A DNA stretch of 64,000 nucleotides from Tillus elongatus (GCA_964006375.1 OZ023267.1:25976739-26040738), one strand, 5' to 3'. Shown: positions 11,096-26,220, numbered from the stretch's first letter. Translations and numbers: made by a program. The notes: generated by a model from the sequence alone, not told the origin.

Positions 11096-13001
11096 CAGGA
11101 TGGCGCATGGAATACGAAACAGACCGGTTTGCTTCCAGAGAATTTTTTTTAAAAACGCTGAAACTAGTCAATTTTAATATTTTGGGGGACATGTTTTGAC
11201 ATAAAACTCAACTTTGTTACATCAACCCTTAAACGGTGGCGATAACACCCCTTATATTTTAAATAGGGAACATGGGTCAAATGTTACATCATTTGAAAGC
11301 TCTTTCTTTTCTGAATTCAGCACACTAATTTTTCTGGAAGTTTTATCAACTGGTTTAAAAATTATTCACAGTTGGAGTTGCAAGAACGTATTTCATTCAT
11401 TGTGATAAACAATGCACTAATTAGTCAATTTTTCGTAAAAAAAAACTAAAAAACTAAGGCAAACATTAAAAAATGTTTATTCACTTAAGTAAGTGTTCAA
11501 ATTGTTGACCACCAGCTTCCATACAAAAGTACAAATTTTGTTCAAGACGAGCTCTGACATTCTGGAGCATTTGTGAAGTTACTCGACGACATTCTTTAAC
11601 AATGCGTCGTCGTAATTCTTCCAGAGACTTCGGTTCTGTTGCAAAAATTCTACTCTTTAAATGGCCTCATAGAAAGAAGTGTAAAGGAGTTAAATCCAGT
11701 GATCTAGGGGGCCACTCAATAGCACCTCTAAGCTCGATCCAATGCTGTAGAAACTCTCTGCTCAGAAACTCCCTAACACGTTGTGAAAAATGCGGAGGCG
11801 CTCCATCTTGTTGAAACACTAATTGACTTTCTTGATAGCGATCATCAGTTTCAACAATGTCAATTCGAGAGGGTAAACGATATCCTCTAGTAACTCCAAA
11901 TACGTTTCGCCAGTCAAATTGCCATCAAGAAAAATTGGTCAGATTAAACGGTCTCCAAAAATGCCAGTCCACACAGTCAATTTCTGTGGAGTTTGAGTGT
12001 GGACTTGGATTATTATCTGCCCAATAACGACAATTTTGACGATTGACTGTAGAGTTTTATAAAAAACGTACACTCGTCTGAAAAACAGATATCGAACAGG
12101 AAGTTCCCGTTATCAGCTATTCGTGCAGTCATAGCTTCACAAAATTCCATCCGCCGATCAAAATCATCTTCATTCAGTTGTACAAGATGAATTATATATG
12201 GGTGAAATTTATGATGCTCTAATATTCGCTGAATTGTTCTTCTTTGATGTTTAAAACAGTGGCCAATTTTCTCGTGCTCAAAGTTGGGTCTGCAGCAATT
12301 TGTCCTAAAACTTCAATCTCAGTAGTCTCATTTTCAACCGGAAATTCACGTTCAGTATCCCGTTTTTTGTTGGCTACTGAACCACTTTGTCGAAACTAAC
12401 TCCAAAATGTATTTTCTGTTAACATTTCTGTTCGGATGTCGTTCATTAAACAAATTTGCGGTACGGTTGGCACAGTCATCGTTTTTGAAAAAAAAGAGTA
12501 ATTATTTCAACTCTTTCTTCTACAGAATACACTATTGTGAAATTAATTTTCGGTAGTACTATCAAGTATCAAACCGACCGATAAACTGAAATAATAAACC
12601 GCGTTTCTCTCATTCCGATAAGATATGTTCTGATAGTCAATTTTTTGTTTACAAACCAACAAAACAATGACTATCAGCACATTTTTTTTCAGAATAAGTG
12701 AAATGCGTTTCTGCATCTTAAACTGTGAATAATTTTTAAACGACTTAACAAAACTTCAAAAAAAATTGTGTTATCAATTCAGAAAAAAAAGAGCTTTCAA
12801 ATGATGTAACACTCGACTCATGTTCCTTATTTAAAATATAAGGTTTGTTGTCACCACCCTTAAGGAGTTGATGTGACCAAGTTGAGCTTTATGTCAAAAT
12901 ATGTCCCCCTTAATATTAAAATTGACGTGTTTCAGCGTTTCTTGAAAAAAAAGTTTCTCTGATCGCAAAGCGGTCTGTTTCGTTTTCAACGCGCCACCCT
13001 A
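11096..13001 (-). mobile_element. mariner-like transposon family 1, copy B (full length)
   Basis: Inverted ends caggatggcgcatgg (11096) and gcgccacccta (13001) are flanked by TA at 11094-11095 and 13002-13003, the expected target duplication. Length 1.9 kb. It sits inside the pogo/Tigger transposase gene. Confidence 0.88.
11481..12535 (-). pseudogene. mariner-like transposase remnant (family 1, copy B)
   Basis: Compared with copy D, the start codon is ATA instead of ATG, but the following GTATTCTGTAGAAGAAAG leader codons are better kept. FSDECTF (first Asp) is retained. Several frame shifts and stops break the rest, for example around 12360-12420 where codons after the HTH are lost. The stop aligns at 11481-11483, preceded by FEHLL. 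Not functional. Confidence 0.8.
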
Positions 13002-13003
13002 TA

Positions 13004-14755
13004 TGTCAGTCCCATTCGCATCTGTATCCTTGTATTCTTCATCATTGTCCTCGTCTTCTGAACTTATTTCCCTGTAAGTTTCTTTATTCTTTTCTATAGG
13101 TAACTTTACATTCTTCCCAACTCCATGGTTTTCTTTGCGATCGTCAATAACGTCGTGGGAAAAAAATTTCTTTCTCTGTTTCGCACGCGGTTTCACATGT
13201 TATTGCTGTGCTAGTAATTTTTATTTTTTCTTGGAGCACATCTGTGGTTGTGGTCGACGTAATTATTTGGGAATACTATTTTGCGGTCGCCCTCATACTT
13301 CCACTACTTTTGGATTTTGATGGTCCCGGTAACGGTAAAATTTCGTGGAATGACTTTTCAATGTCTGAATATTGGGCTTCTGGCGGCTTTACTACTTCCA
13401 ATTGTTTCTCGCATGCTGGGGCTTGACCCGGCTGAGGAGCTTGAACTATTTTTCTTTGGGTGTCTCTTGACGATCATGAAAAACAGGATCTTCGACCACT
13501 CACAAGATCATTACAACCATCAGTGCTATTGGTTCTTTGAAGTTCAGCTTTCTTAGTAAAAACATCTGGATTATAGGGACAGATTTCTGTAGCCTGAAAC
13601 CATTTTATAGCTTTTTCTGGAGTAGCTGCTCTAATAAATGTATAATTAAAAAGCCCTGCAACTTCAAATGGGGTTATTTTTTTCATGCGGGTGATTTCTG
13701 GAATACTTACTGTATTCTGAATTGTACGCTGTCTTCAGCGGGTCGTAAAAGAGCGATATCAAGCGGCTGGATCCTATGTGAGGTGTGTGGAGGGTTGGAC
13801 AAAAGAATAACACTGTTGGCTTTGCAAAATTCATAAACTTGTAGAATGGAGTGAATCGAATGGTTATCCATTATGAGAACCGAATGCTTCTGGCTTGCTT
13901 TCACAAATTCTTGTAAATGTTTTAAATACTGTTGGAACAGGTCTTCTGTGATCCAACCTTGGTCGAAACAAGTATAGAGAGCTGCTGCTGGACCCGCTTT
14001 TTGGAGTTGCGGATACATTCTTTTTCGTCCATAAATAAAGATCGGTGGCGCATAAATTCCGGTTGCGCTGAAAGCGCACACGACTGTAATGTTTCGGCCT
14101 TTATCCCAGCTTGTGGCAAACCCAACTTTTTTTAGCCCTTTTCATGGCTAAAATTTTCCTGGCGTCTGAACTGTAGAGATTCTTGTCTCATTATTGAAAA
14201 ATATGGTGACTTCGATTTATTGATGCTGGTTCCGGCTTACGGACAGCAATTGAGGGATTTATTTTCATGAATCCCTACAGCCAATCATCACCTGCACTTT
14301 TTGAATTTGTATTAAAAGGACAAGGCATGTGATACTTACACCATATTTATAGGCACATTTCTTGATTTTTTGTCTGGAAATTCCGTGGAAAAGTTTCAAA
14401 AGATGAATAACATGCTGTGCTAAAAAATATTCTGCATCTACTGAAAATACCGGTCTGTCTCCCAGAGAAGCCCAACGTTGCTGTTTTGTTTCAATCGCTT
14501 TTGCAGGGTATTTCTGGGAATGCTGAAATCTCTGGATACCTCCCTAACACTTCTACCGTGTCTAACCGCAGTGATGGCTGCCTTTAGCTGGTCACGTTTA
14601 CAAATCTCTTTTTCAATTTGCCTGCAGTTGGTCCTTGGCATCTGAAAAACGTATTGACTATTCCAATAGGGAGGAATGAGGCACCTTGAGAAACCACTGA
14701 TGTCAGATACCATCTCAACGTATCCTTCAACATGTTGTGAACTCTTATTTTCCAA
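13004..14755 (-). pseudogene. pogo/Tigger-type transposase, main body
   Basis: Read on the minus strand: a pipsqueak-type HTH (MPRTNCRQIEKEICKRDQL, AITAVRHGRSVREVSRDFSI at 14640-14480); a degenerate middle; a DDE_1 core at 14081-13707 with CAFSATGIYAPPIFIYGRKR, LIMDNHSIHS (Asp-Asn) and PPHTSHRIQPLDIALL (third Asp); the post-catalytic block KITPFEVAGLFNYTFIRAAT and YNPDVF at 13686-13474; and a basic/acidic linker at 13196-13004. Frame shifts near 14100, 13707 and 13470 and a rotten segment at 14110-14400 show it is dead. This family also gave rise to domesticated jerky and CENP-B-like proteins. Confidence 0.85.
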
Positions 14756-14850
14756 TGAAAAACTGATTTTTTAATACTGATGGGGTAATGGTGGCCAGAT
14801 CCTAATACCCCTCAATGGCTGGCCACGATAACCCTAAAAAATACATGTTA

Positions 14851-16059
14851 TAATAACAATAATGTAAAAATACTAAAATTAAACAAATTGCTGTTTACGA
14901 TTGTTTTCTTCTAAGTCTATTATTAATAAAATAATACACAACAAACAGTTTCAGAAAAATCAAAACAATAATCTGAATTTTGAACTTGTCAATTCGAACG
15001 TTCCTTACATCCTGCAATACCAAAGCTGAAATGTCATGTTGGCCGGTTTAACTTAAGGAATCGCCAGCTTGTTCTTGGTTAGCTAATTGAGCTACCCATA
15101 AGGAGATGGCTCAAATGTGTCCTGTTGTGAAATAAAAATTATACCCTAATATTTGGTATGGCTCCTGTTACCTCGGAGGCCACCACTCCCCCGGTTACCC
15201 CTACTTGTTTCCTTAATTAGATAGTTGGTTAATTTACTTTTAATGGAAAAAATATAGCAAATCTTGAGGCTTCAGCACTGGGTTTTAGGAAACAATGTTT
15301 CTCCACATTTTGCTTTTCATACAAGGGGACATATATTTACCTCTTGTAGAGGGCATTTGATGAAACAGCGACTTCGACAAAAATCTAATCCAGTAGTCGA
15401 CAGATATTGATGATTGTGATAGATTTTTTTAAATTGCGTTAAAACTTTTTTATTTTAAAAGCCACAGAACATTATTTAAAGAATTTTTCAAAATTTTCAG
15501 TGTTTTACTAAATTTTTTATAAAGGTGGTAACAAAACATTGATATTGTAAATCAGAAACCCTGTGAATTTTTATCCGATTAAATGCTGTTTTTAATTTTT
15601 CTTTTATTGGCGCAGTAGTTCATGAAAAGCCGAAAATAGGTTTGTTGAATCGATTCTTAACTGCCAGGGTTAGGGGGCGAGGTTTCCAAAACATGGATAC
15701 TGTAGGAACGAAGTAACCGTTCGATAAGCGTACAATGTTACACTAAGAGCGTGTGTTTATCGACTAAAACAGGTTTTTGATGATAGGTTGCAAAAGGAGG
15801 TACTATCAGCAATGTCTGAGGCGAAGGAGCAGTGGGGACCTTGGTAGAAGAGATATGTATCTCCAAATTTTGTAGTCTATAAAAATAAGGTTGACTGTGT
15901 TAGATAAATCTCTGAATCCCGTATAAGGCGAAGAGCTGATTTCTGTATAGACTCTAGGAAGGACCAGCTTGCTTGGGTTACTGTTTCGATTTAAAATCTT
16001 TTGGCGCTGTATAAACCAGTCATGTTTGGGGTACTGCCCAGACATACACACACCCAGGC

Positions 16060-16061
<2 letters not shown>
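14851..16061. other. unannotated spacer
   Basis: No supported gene. Moderately AT-rich, with no repeat shared elsewhere in the window that I could see. Confidence 0.35.

Positions 16062-16123
<62 letters not shown>
16062..16123. repeat. (TA)n microsatellite
   Basis: About 62 bp of pure TA repeats in otherwise unannotated sequence. Confidence 0.97.
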
Positions 16124-16125
<2 letters not shown>

Positions 16126-16479
16126 AGCTGTCAGGATTTAAAAATTTGGACTACCTATTTATTGGATCAAAATATCACTTTGACATATCACGATCACATG
16201 GTTGGATAATAAGGTTGACATATCTTTTGCAAAGTTAGGGTAAATAAGTGATTAATACTTAAACATATATTAATTGATTATTTTAGCACACCAAAGTGTA
16301 TTTTTTTATAGCCGTTGAAAAATGTTTTAAAGTATCTTTACAAATTAAAGTTCCGCATTTGTAACCAGCAAATTTTGCATTAAAGACCCATAAAATTAAA
16401 AGTAGCCCATCTAAGAATACTTCATAGTTTCGAATATTCAGACACATTTTACATAATTAAGTTGTTGCCTTATAGGGAA

Positions 16480-16560
16480 TGTAATGAGGCGCTCCTTGGG
16501 GAAGGTTGTTAGGCGTTTATCTACAAAGCGAGAAAGTCGAGGTTCGATTCCAGTGCGAGC
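16480..16560 (+). other. tRNA-promoter-like target sequence (B box)
   Basis: Contains aggttcgattccagtgcga, close to a Pol III B box. It continues after the transposon at 18937 (gtgcgaccaaac). No cloverleaf could be drawn, so this is a possible tRNA-derived repeat fragment only. Confidence 0.3.
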
Positions 16561-16599
16561 CGAGGGGTAAATATCTGCCCAAAATTGTGTACACCATAA

Positions 16600-16780
16600 A
16601 TCCTTTTTGGCAAATAAATCCACATAAGTCCATATAAATCACCCATAAATCATTTTAAATTCCCAATAAATCCTTGTAAATTCTTATAAATGCTTATAAT
16701 TTTTTTATAAATCCTCATAAATCCTTATACATTCTCATAAATCCTTATAAATCCCCTTGAATCTTGATGATATATAAACA
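16600..16780. repeat. subterminal array of ATAAATCC-like motifs
   Basis: More than a dozen imperfect copies of ataaatcc/ataaatgc lie in about 180 bp next to the left end. Only a few (taaatcaccc, ataaatcacc) lie at 18855-18895 next to the right end. Such arrays usually bind transposase; the asymmetry between ends is notable. Confidence 0.7.
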
Positions 16781-16975
16781 ATAACAATGTCTGTGTACCT
16801 CTCGGTGTACCTTATCTATAAACATTCATCTTGTTATTAATATTTATCTAGAAATTTAGTTGATGATTGGCGGATGGTTGTTGCTGTTATTAATGATAAT
16901 AAGTGAAGAAAGGAAATTTCAAATAAATATTTATTAAAACAAAAGGAGTAACAAATGCATTATAGGTACTAAAGT

Positions 16976-17206
16976 GTGAGCCACAAAAAAGACTACACTT
17001 CACAACTTGAGCTACCTGAACCCTGAGCTCGAACTACCGGCAAGCTGATGTGGCTTGAAGAACACCACCACTACTTTACTTTAAATTTCATAGGTTTATC
17101 TGAACTGCTGTCAAATAAATTATAATTGATTTGTTGAAGACAGATCTTATCTTCTTTCTCACTCGTCCATGGCCTACCGTTAGTCTTTTTTTTTTTTGTG
17201 GCTCAC
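16976..17206. mobile_element. small inverted-repeat insert (MITE) nested in the 16.6-18.9 kb element
   Basis: Ends gtgagccacaaaaaagacta (16976) and tagtc-(T)n-gtggctcac (17206) are inverted repeats of about 20 bp differing in A-run length. The 230-bp insert has no coding. Target duplication not resolved. Confidence 0.6.
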
Positions 17207-17231
17207 TCTTTATTATGCTAACATCTCGGCT

Positions 17232-17819
17232 AACATTTTAAGTATTTTGAGAACTTTTTATTAAAGTAGGCAATACTAATCTCAACTGATATATTTTCAA
17301 TGAGGGCGAACACATTCTTCGAACTCTCTTCGGAACCCTCCTTGGATGGTATGGGACCAAAAAATACATACTGTTTTTCCACTTTTGCTGTGTTTTCTCG
17401 AACTGGCCATTTAAATTCGCATCTTCTTCTTTTGTTTTGTCTTAAAAAGGTCTATCGATTATTGGATTTCTGACATCATCAATAACAGTCTGGGCAAGTT
17501 TACCAATAAACCAGCCCTCGTCATAATAAACTGCATATAAATTATTCATCTCTACTGAAACCGATAACAATGAACTAGTAGTACATGCGGATTCATTTTG
17601 CACAAGCCCTTTGTTAGTTTCTTCAGTTTCCGTGCAAGTTTCTGTGCTAATTTCCATGTCAACATCAGATTCTGAAAACGTCTCCGTATCTGTTTTGTCA
17701 TCATAAACTAATGCGTTATCTGCAGAATCCTCGGTAGAATCATTCGAACTCCCCGATTCTATTACGGCGTCTCTATTCATCTTTTTATTAGTCTTTCTCG
17801 AAGTCTTTCTTCTCAGCAT
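17232..17819 (-). pseudogene. transposon protein C-terminal part (SH3/Tudor-like strand motif)
   Basis: Open from 17819 to 17442: basic start (RRKTSRKTNKKMNRD), a long acidic Ser/Thr-rich linker, then YAVYYDEGWFIGKL. After a frame change or short intron near 17440 the reading continues as FKWPVRENTAKVEKQYVFFG to a stop near 17232. The pair (Y)AVYYDxGWxIGKL and F(K/R)WP recurs at the C-termini of several insect transposon proteins and suggests a small beta-barrel. Function unknown. Confidence 0.6.
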
Positions 17820-17851
17820 TTTCTTTTGAGCTTTGGTGATCCCCCGGGTAA

Positions 17852-18232
17852 TTATATCTTCTTAGGTTGTTCTGTACTCTTAGGTTTTGTAATAAATCGT
17901 TTCAGTGTATCTGCAGTAACCCTTTTCTTCGTTTCCTCTAGAAGCCAGCTGAGCGAAGGTTTTCTAATAACCTTAGAATTATTGCCGACGAAGACTCGAA
18001 CATATGGTCCTTCTTCAACTGTTTCATCCAGTAATTTTTGATCATAGTTTCTCATAATTAAATTATCGATAACTCCAACACGGAATATATCGCATAAGTC
18101 CTTCAATAACTTACTATTTGCATCGTTTAAGTCATCACCATCGATTTCTTCAGTTTCTATTGGCAGAGATGCAAGAGGTCGGACTTGATTAGGTGGAGTA
18201 TTGACTGAATCAGAATTTTGTCTGTCAATCAT
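17852..18232 (-). pseudogene. transposon protein middle part
   Basis: 126 open codons on the minus strand, 12 nt downstream of the previous segment's stop. An acidic N-terminal half is followed by EGPYVRVFVGNNSKVIRKPS and LSWLLEETKKRVTADTLKRF. The block (I/V)xKxSxxWLL, about 15 residues, then (S/T)xDxLxR is the same pattern I recall in related insect transposon proteins. Probably one protein with the flanking segments, split by stops or introns. Confidence 0.6.
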
Positions 18233-18244
18233 GTTGTCGTCTAT

Positions 18245-18841
18245 TTATGCGTCTTCTTCGTCGTTTAGACTTTTGTCCTTTATCAGTGGAATTGCAGTCT
18301 GATACAAACTGTTGTTTTCGACCGGAATGCCGAGTTTTCGCGTGCCTATCTGTGCATCTTTTAACGCACTTTCTACTGCATCAGCTAACATGATATCTGA
18401 AAAGTCTTTCAAATCTGTAATTGGCATCGAATTCACTTTGATATTTCTTTTATCTTCCCTTGGAAACACAATTATATCTTTCAGATCGTGCATAATGTTG
18501 TTCACCTTCTTAATTCGGTCCAAACGTCCCATTATATCTTTCACACTAAAGTTAACAACCGATGAATACGTGGAGCTCATGGATCTTGTAGTCCTGAACG
18601 TCTGTTCACAATTCTGGCTTCCAAAAAGCACTGGTAAAAACATGTCACTTGATAAAAGTGGATTGTCACGAATGTTTCTGATAATATTAATAAGTGTATG
18701 TGCATTTAATTCTAAACAAGTGTAACAGTTTGATGAAATAAAATGCTCTCCGATTGTGTATTTGTTATCTGTTAGCCACTGGCGCCAATATCTAAGGAAA
18801 AAAAACATTATACCAAATTGACTAAATTCGATTCCTGACAT
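18245..18841 (-). pseudogene. transposase-like catalytic C-terminal half
   Basis: 198 open codons. Begins after an acceptor-like ttttttttccttag with YWRQWL, then SNCYTCLELNAHTLINIIR, FLPVLFGSQNCEQTFRTTRS and SSVVNFSVKDIMGRLDRI. The FGSQNCEQTF block resembles the late acidic motif (SQ-x-CE) of RNase H-fold transposases of the P/hAT kind, in line with the 8-bp duplication. No earlier catalytic Asp is present because the upstream half is absent, with the right terminus lying only 95 bp away. Hence a deleted, non-autonomous copy. Confidence 0.65.
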
Positions 18842-18944
18842 CGTCGTACATCCTCAGTAAATCACCCGAAATCCTTAATAAATCACCATGAATCCCCAAC
18901 GCTGTACACCATAAGTCACCAGATATTTACCCCTCGGTGCGACC

Positions 18945-20204
18945 AAACATATAGTTGACCTAGTCTGGAAAATTCTCAAAATAATAAAGAGATTATAAAA
19001 TATTGTTTTAATTGCCTGAGATGCCAGAGAGGTAGAATAAGGTAAACTACTGATTTTGAAAATATGCCTAGTTAAGTTTGGTTTCTTGCTGGGTCCTCCA
19101 GATAAGTAGATCTAAAAAGAGTGAAAAGAAAAAAGAAACAGGCGCATGCATCTCTAAAAATTTGTATCGTTTATTAGAACTTTTTATGACAATACGATTG
19201 TTGTTTAAAATTTCTGTTGAATTCTGTTGCACATTCAATATGAAATATTGTGTAAGAAATTACTAATAAGTATTACTAGATGGAATAGGTAACTATTTTG
19301 TGGTGCCAACTATGTAAGAAAATATCATAAGAAATATGAAACAAAGTTTATTTTCATATTGTTGTTAAATAGTAGCTTTCGATGTTGTTGCTCTAAAAAA
19401 CAAATTAGTATTATGATTATTTATTACGACCTCAGATCTTTCCCATTTAAACTGTTACGTAAATGTACAGGGTGATAATTAACTCTTTTATCAATTGAGA
19501 GCAACGCAGCAGTCATTTACTGAAAATTTGATTAGCTTATCTCTCTAAAAGTCAATGTTTGTATCAAAAGTCAGTTGCTAAACCCAGAAATTCTTAGTTA
19601 GAACTTGTGTTGTGCTTGACGAGTATAAAATGTTTGCCTTAGAATTTTAAATAATGCACCTGTACAAATATTATGAGTACTAGTTAGATCTCTGTTGTTT
19701 ATTTTCATTTGAACGAAGAACTGAATAATTATATTTTTTAGAATTCGTGTATTTCTTGTTTGTTCATTAGCAAGGCTAATATTATCATTTTTTTTACGAA
19801 AATTTTATGTTTTGTTTCTTGTGTGTCATCCATTCATTTGGTATTTCTGCCCATAGACATAAGCGCTGGACGTCAAGTCGATAGAAAACACTTGATGTTT
19901 TAATTCCTGTTGATCTTACTTGGTGAAATCCTTTTGTACTAACTACAGAAGAAGAGACTTTTTCTCTGGCCTCAAGTGTGCTAGTTTTCTTCTCTGTAAA
20001 CAATCTCGCCTTCTACGTTATCGTAACTTTTTTAAGGCTTCTTTTGCTTGATAATGCGGCAAAATGCGAACCCAGTTGTTGAGAACAAAACCAACCTCTG
20101 TGAAGCCAAAAAAGAGTCTCTGCTTATGATTGTTCTGTACAAATATTTTTTCTTTGTGGTGGTTGAGCTCTTTATACATTCAAAATGTAGGACTTAACTT
20201 TTAG
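18945..20204. other. unannotated spacer
   Basis: AT-rich with no recognised gene. A 69-codon open stretch on the minus strand at 19794-20003 has no known motif. Confidence 0.35.
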
Positions 20205-20405
20205 GTTCAGAAAAATAAATATTTCAAAGCAATATTTTCAGCTGGACAATGTGGTCGTAGATATTAACATTTATTCAGCATACTACAGTTATAATCGCAC
20301 GAGGTATAGACGAATATATGCAGTTTTTATCCATGCAAAGTTCTTTAGGAGTGAAATTATGGTCAATATTTTATGAATCCTAAAAGCACATTTGCTATGT
20401 TTACG
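20205..20405 (+). repeat. direct repeat of about 200 bp, copy 1
   Basis: Shares caatattttcagctggacaa, tcaatattttatga and aaaagcacattt in the same order with the copy at 20785. Confidence 0.7.
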
Positions 20406-20784
20406 TTTTAACCATGTTTAATTTTTTTTTAACTTATGTGTATATAATCTGTACTTATATAAGTGTCAATTTATTTGCAAATAGGCACTTGGCTTGCGAC
20501 ATTACCGAGCTAGGAATAGAGGCCGATAATTACAAAGTCCCTAGATCCAGAGCATCTAAATGAGACTAGGACACATATTGGCATCAGCTTCTTAATCACA
20601 AACATTGGATATTTCAAGGTCTTCTGATTCATCTGGGAGGTGATCAGAATTTTAATGTTAAAAAGGGGCTTATACAAGTATGAGCTTAGCAGTTTCTTTA
20701 GGAAACATATCGCTATGTCTTTTATTTGTTTAATTAGACAGGTATTTTTTAAACGTTATTATATTTTCTGTGTTTGATTTTTAG

Positions 20785-20975
20785 TTTCGGAAAATTAAAT
20801 GCTTGAAACCAATATTTTCAGCTGGACAAGCCGGTCGTGGGCATTTCTTTTTATTCAGCATACCAGTCATAATCACATGAGGCATACCCGATTATAACTT
20901 GTTTTCAGTAATGCAATGATTCTTGGGAGTGGACTTATGATCAATATTTTATGAGGTCCAAAAGCACATTCAATA
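20785..20975 (+). repeat. direct repeat of about 200 bp, copy 2
   Basis: Diverged copy of 20205-20405, offset by about 580 bp. Could be an old tandem duplication or the ends of a decayed element. Confidence 0.7.
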
Positions 20976-21052
20976 CTTAGATTAATGTCGATTTATTTAC
21001 CAATAGAACGCTGCACATCTCACACTTATTTTCTTTTACAAAACAAATTTTA

Positions 21053-22048
21053 CAAACAAGTTCGAGGTGCTCCCATGGGTTTACCACTCTCTCCTACATT
21101 GTCCAGCATTTTCATGGAAAACTTCTAGCCCCCAATTAATTTAGCTGACGACATTTCCGCTGTCTGGCCACACGGTAAAGAATCTCTAGACGAATTCCTT
21201 TCTCACCTAAATAACATCAACCCACAAATCCAGGTCACCGTGGAAATAGAAAATATTTTTTCTTTGACTTTCTTAGATGTACGCATCACTAAAAACCCAG
21301 TCAGAGGATTTTCTTACACTGTGTACCGAAAACCAACCCACACTAATCGTTATCTTAACGCCCAAACTCACAATCACCCATCGCAACTAAACACCGTGGT
21401 TCGAACACTAGTAACACGATCTCTTAGACTAACGGACAACAATAAACAGGCGGAATTAAACTTTTTAAGACACACATTGCTAGAGATTGGATACGACAAC
21501 AATCACATATACGAAACATTAGGAACGCACAACAACAAACCACCACACCATAACAAGAACAGACAGAGTCCACACAACGTGTTGACCGACAAAATCAGCT
21601 GAATTTTTAGAACCCACAATATCAAAACCATACCCACAACAGAGCAAAAACCGTCAAATCTGATCAAAATTCCCAAGGATACAATTCTAAACGAATCCCA
21701 CGAAATTTACGAATTTCCTTGTTCCGACTGTTCCAGAACTTATGTAGGACAAATAGACGCATCCACAATAGAATGTATGAATACACGCTCGCAGTTAGAA
21801 AATCCGATTCCTTATCTGAGCTGGCCATGCATCATATTAATACAGGACACAAAAAAAATGCCAAAACAATCTCCCCGGCTTACAACTTCAAAACCAGAAT
21901 TATCCGCGAAGCGATCGAGATAGAAAAACGTCCCGATTGTTTAAGTAAGCGAGATGATGGTCTTTGTCTTGCGATAATTTGGAAACCTATTATATCTTCA
22001 TTACAAGAAAATAAATTTCATATACAATTTTATTTCCTTATTACCTGA
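21053..22048 (+). pseudogene. PLE reverse transcriptase C-terminus plus GIY-YIG endonuclease
   Basis: Reading: GAPMGLPLSPTLSSIFMENF, a stop, then LADDISAVWPHGKESL, where the usual W-RYVDDTF block is shortened but two Asp remain; FLDVRI and YTVYRKPTHTNRYLNAQ in the open stretch 21240-21602; a TGA; HEIYEFPCSDCSRTYVGQ (GIY-YIG start); then a frame change into RIHNRMYEYTLAVRKSDS, HHINTGH and REAIEIEKRPDCLSKRDDG (to 22048). The order RT then GIY-YIG defines PLEs. Stops, a frameshift and lost palm residues make it inactive. Confidence 0.82.
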
Positions 22049-22373
22049 CTCAACAAATACCTGCAATCTCCTTAATCCGTTAAGTACCGTGGCGAAAGCC
22101 CCTGACTTAGTTGACCGTGATCCGACTAATTACACTGATAACGAAACAAGTAGACGAAACGGTTCATACAATACAAGAGTTGCAGCCAACTGCGAGGTCT
22201 CTCTTAGGCGTAGGGTTAAACACACTGAGACCTTAGGTACGATCTCCGGCGAGATTTGGAGAGTAGGCAGATTGAGGCCCCGTAATCGAGCTACAACAAC
22301 CCAAACCACTTTGTCCACCGCTCTAAGGAGTAGGCAGATTGAGGCCTTAGAGTTTATGTCCTTACATAGTTCC

Positions 22374-22420
22374 TGTACCTCTTGAAAAGGACTCCAAAAC
22401 AGGAGCCGAAACGTCGAGTT
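22374..22420 (+). ncRNA. degenerate hammerhead ribozyme motif of PLE-B
   Basis: ctc-ttgaaaa-ggactccaaaacaggagcc-gaaacgtc-gag. Stem I CTC/GAG, a 6-bp stem II hairpin with one mismatch, GAAA and the palindromic ACGT stem III are present, but the CUGAUGA strand is replaced by TTGAAAA. Probably no longer self-cleaving. Confidence 0.5.
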
Positions 22421-22462
22421 TTAATAAATTCTAGACGCGGTTCAACCTAAAAATCAAGTATG

Positions 22463-26099
<3,637 letters not shown>

Positions 26100-26220
26100 A
26101 GTCATATTTGGAACGAGCATGAAGTTCTACAAAACATTGCTAATTTAACAGTACCCCTATCTCTAATAATAACGGAGATATCAATACATTGCCATCCAGT
26201 TTGGGACACACTGTATATGT
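26100..26220 (+). repeat. possible solitary mariner-type terminus
   Basis: Ends in ccagtttgggacacactgta followed by TA-rich sequence, the typical look of a mariner inverted end. No partner end was seen. Confidence 0.35.

Larger units (their letters stand above)
10725..14850 (-). mobile_element. pogo/Tigger-type DNA transposon, interrupted by mariner copy B
   Basis: Minus-strand element. Coding starts near 14755 with a pipsqueak-type HTH, passes a DDE_1 domain, and ends past the mariner insertion in a Cys/His finger near 10960. GGGGTAAT-rich sequence at both ends (10900-10945; 14778-14830) may be subterminal repeats, but I could not define the inverted ends. Without the 1.9-kb mariner the element is about 2.2 kb. 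Confidence 0.7.
16561..18936 (-). mobile_element. DNA transposon with 8-bp duplication (hAT- or P-type size), internally deleted
   Basis: Inverted ends cgaggggtaaatatctg are at 16561 and, reverse-complemented, at 18936; a further gtgtacaccataa block is shared inside each end. Flanks gtgcgagc (16553-16560) and gtgcgacc (18937-18944) are an 8-bp duplication with one mismatch. The minus strand carries three open segments of a transposon protein family common in insects and hydra whose superfamily I cannot name from memory. The protein's N-terminal half is missing. Confidence 0.75.

Noticed and set aside
19794..20003. 69-codon open frame on the minus strand
   Set aside because: No motif, no conserved neighbour; short enough for chance.
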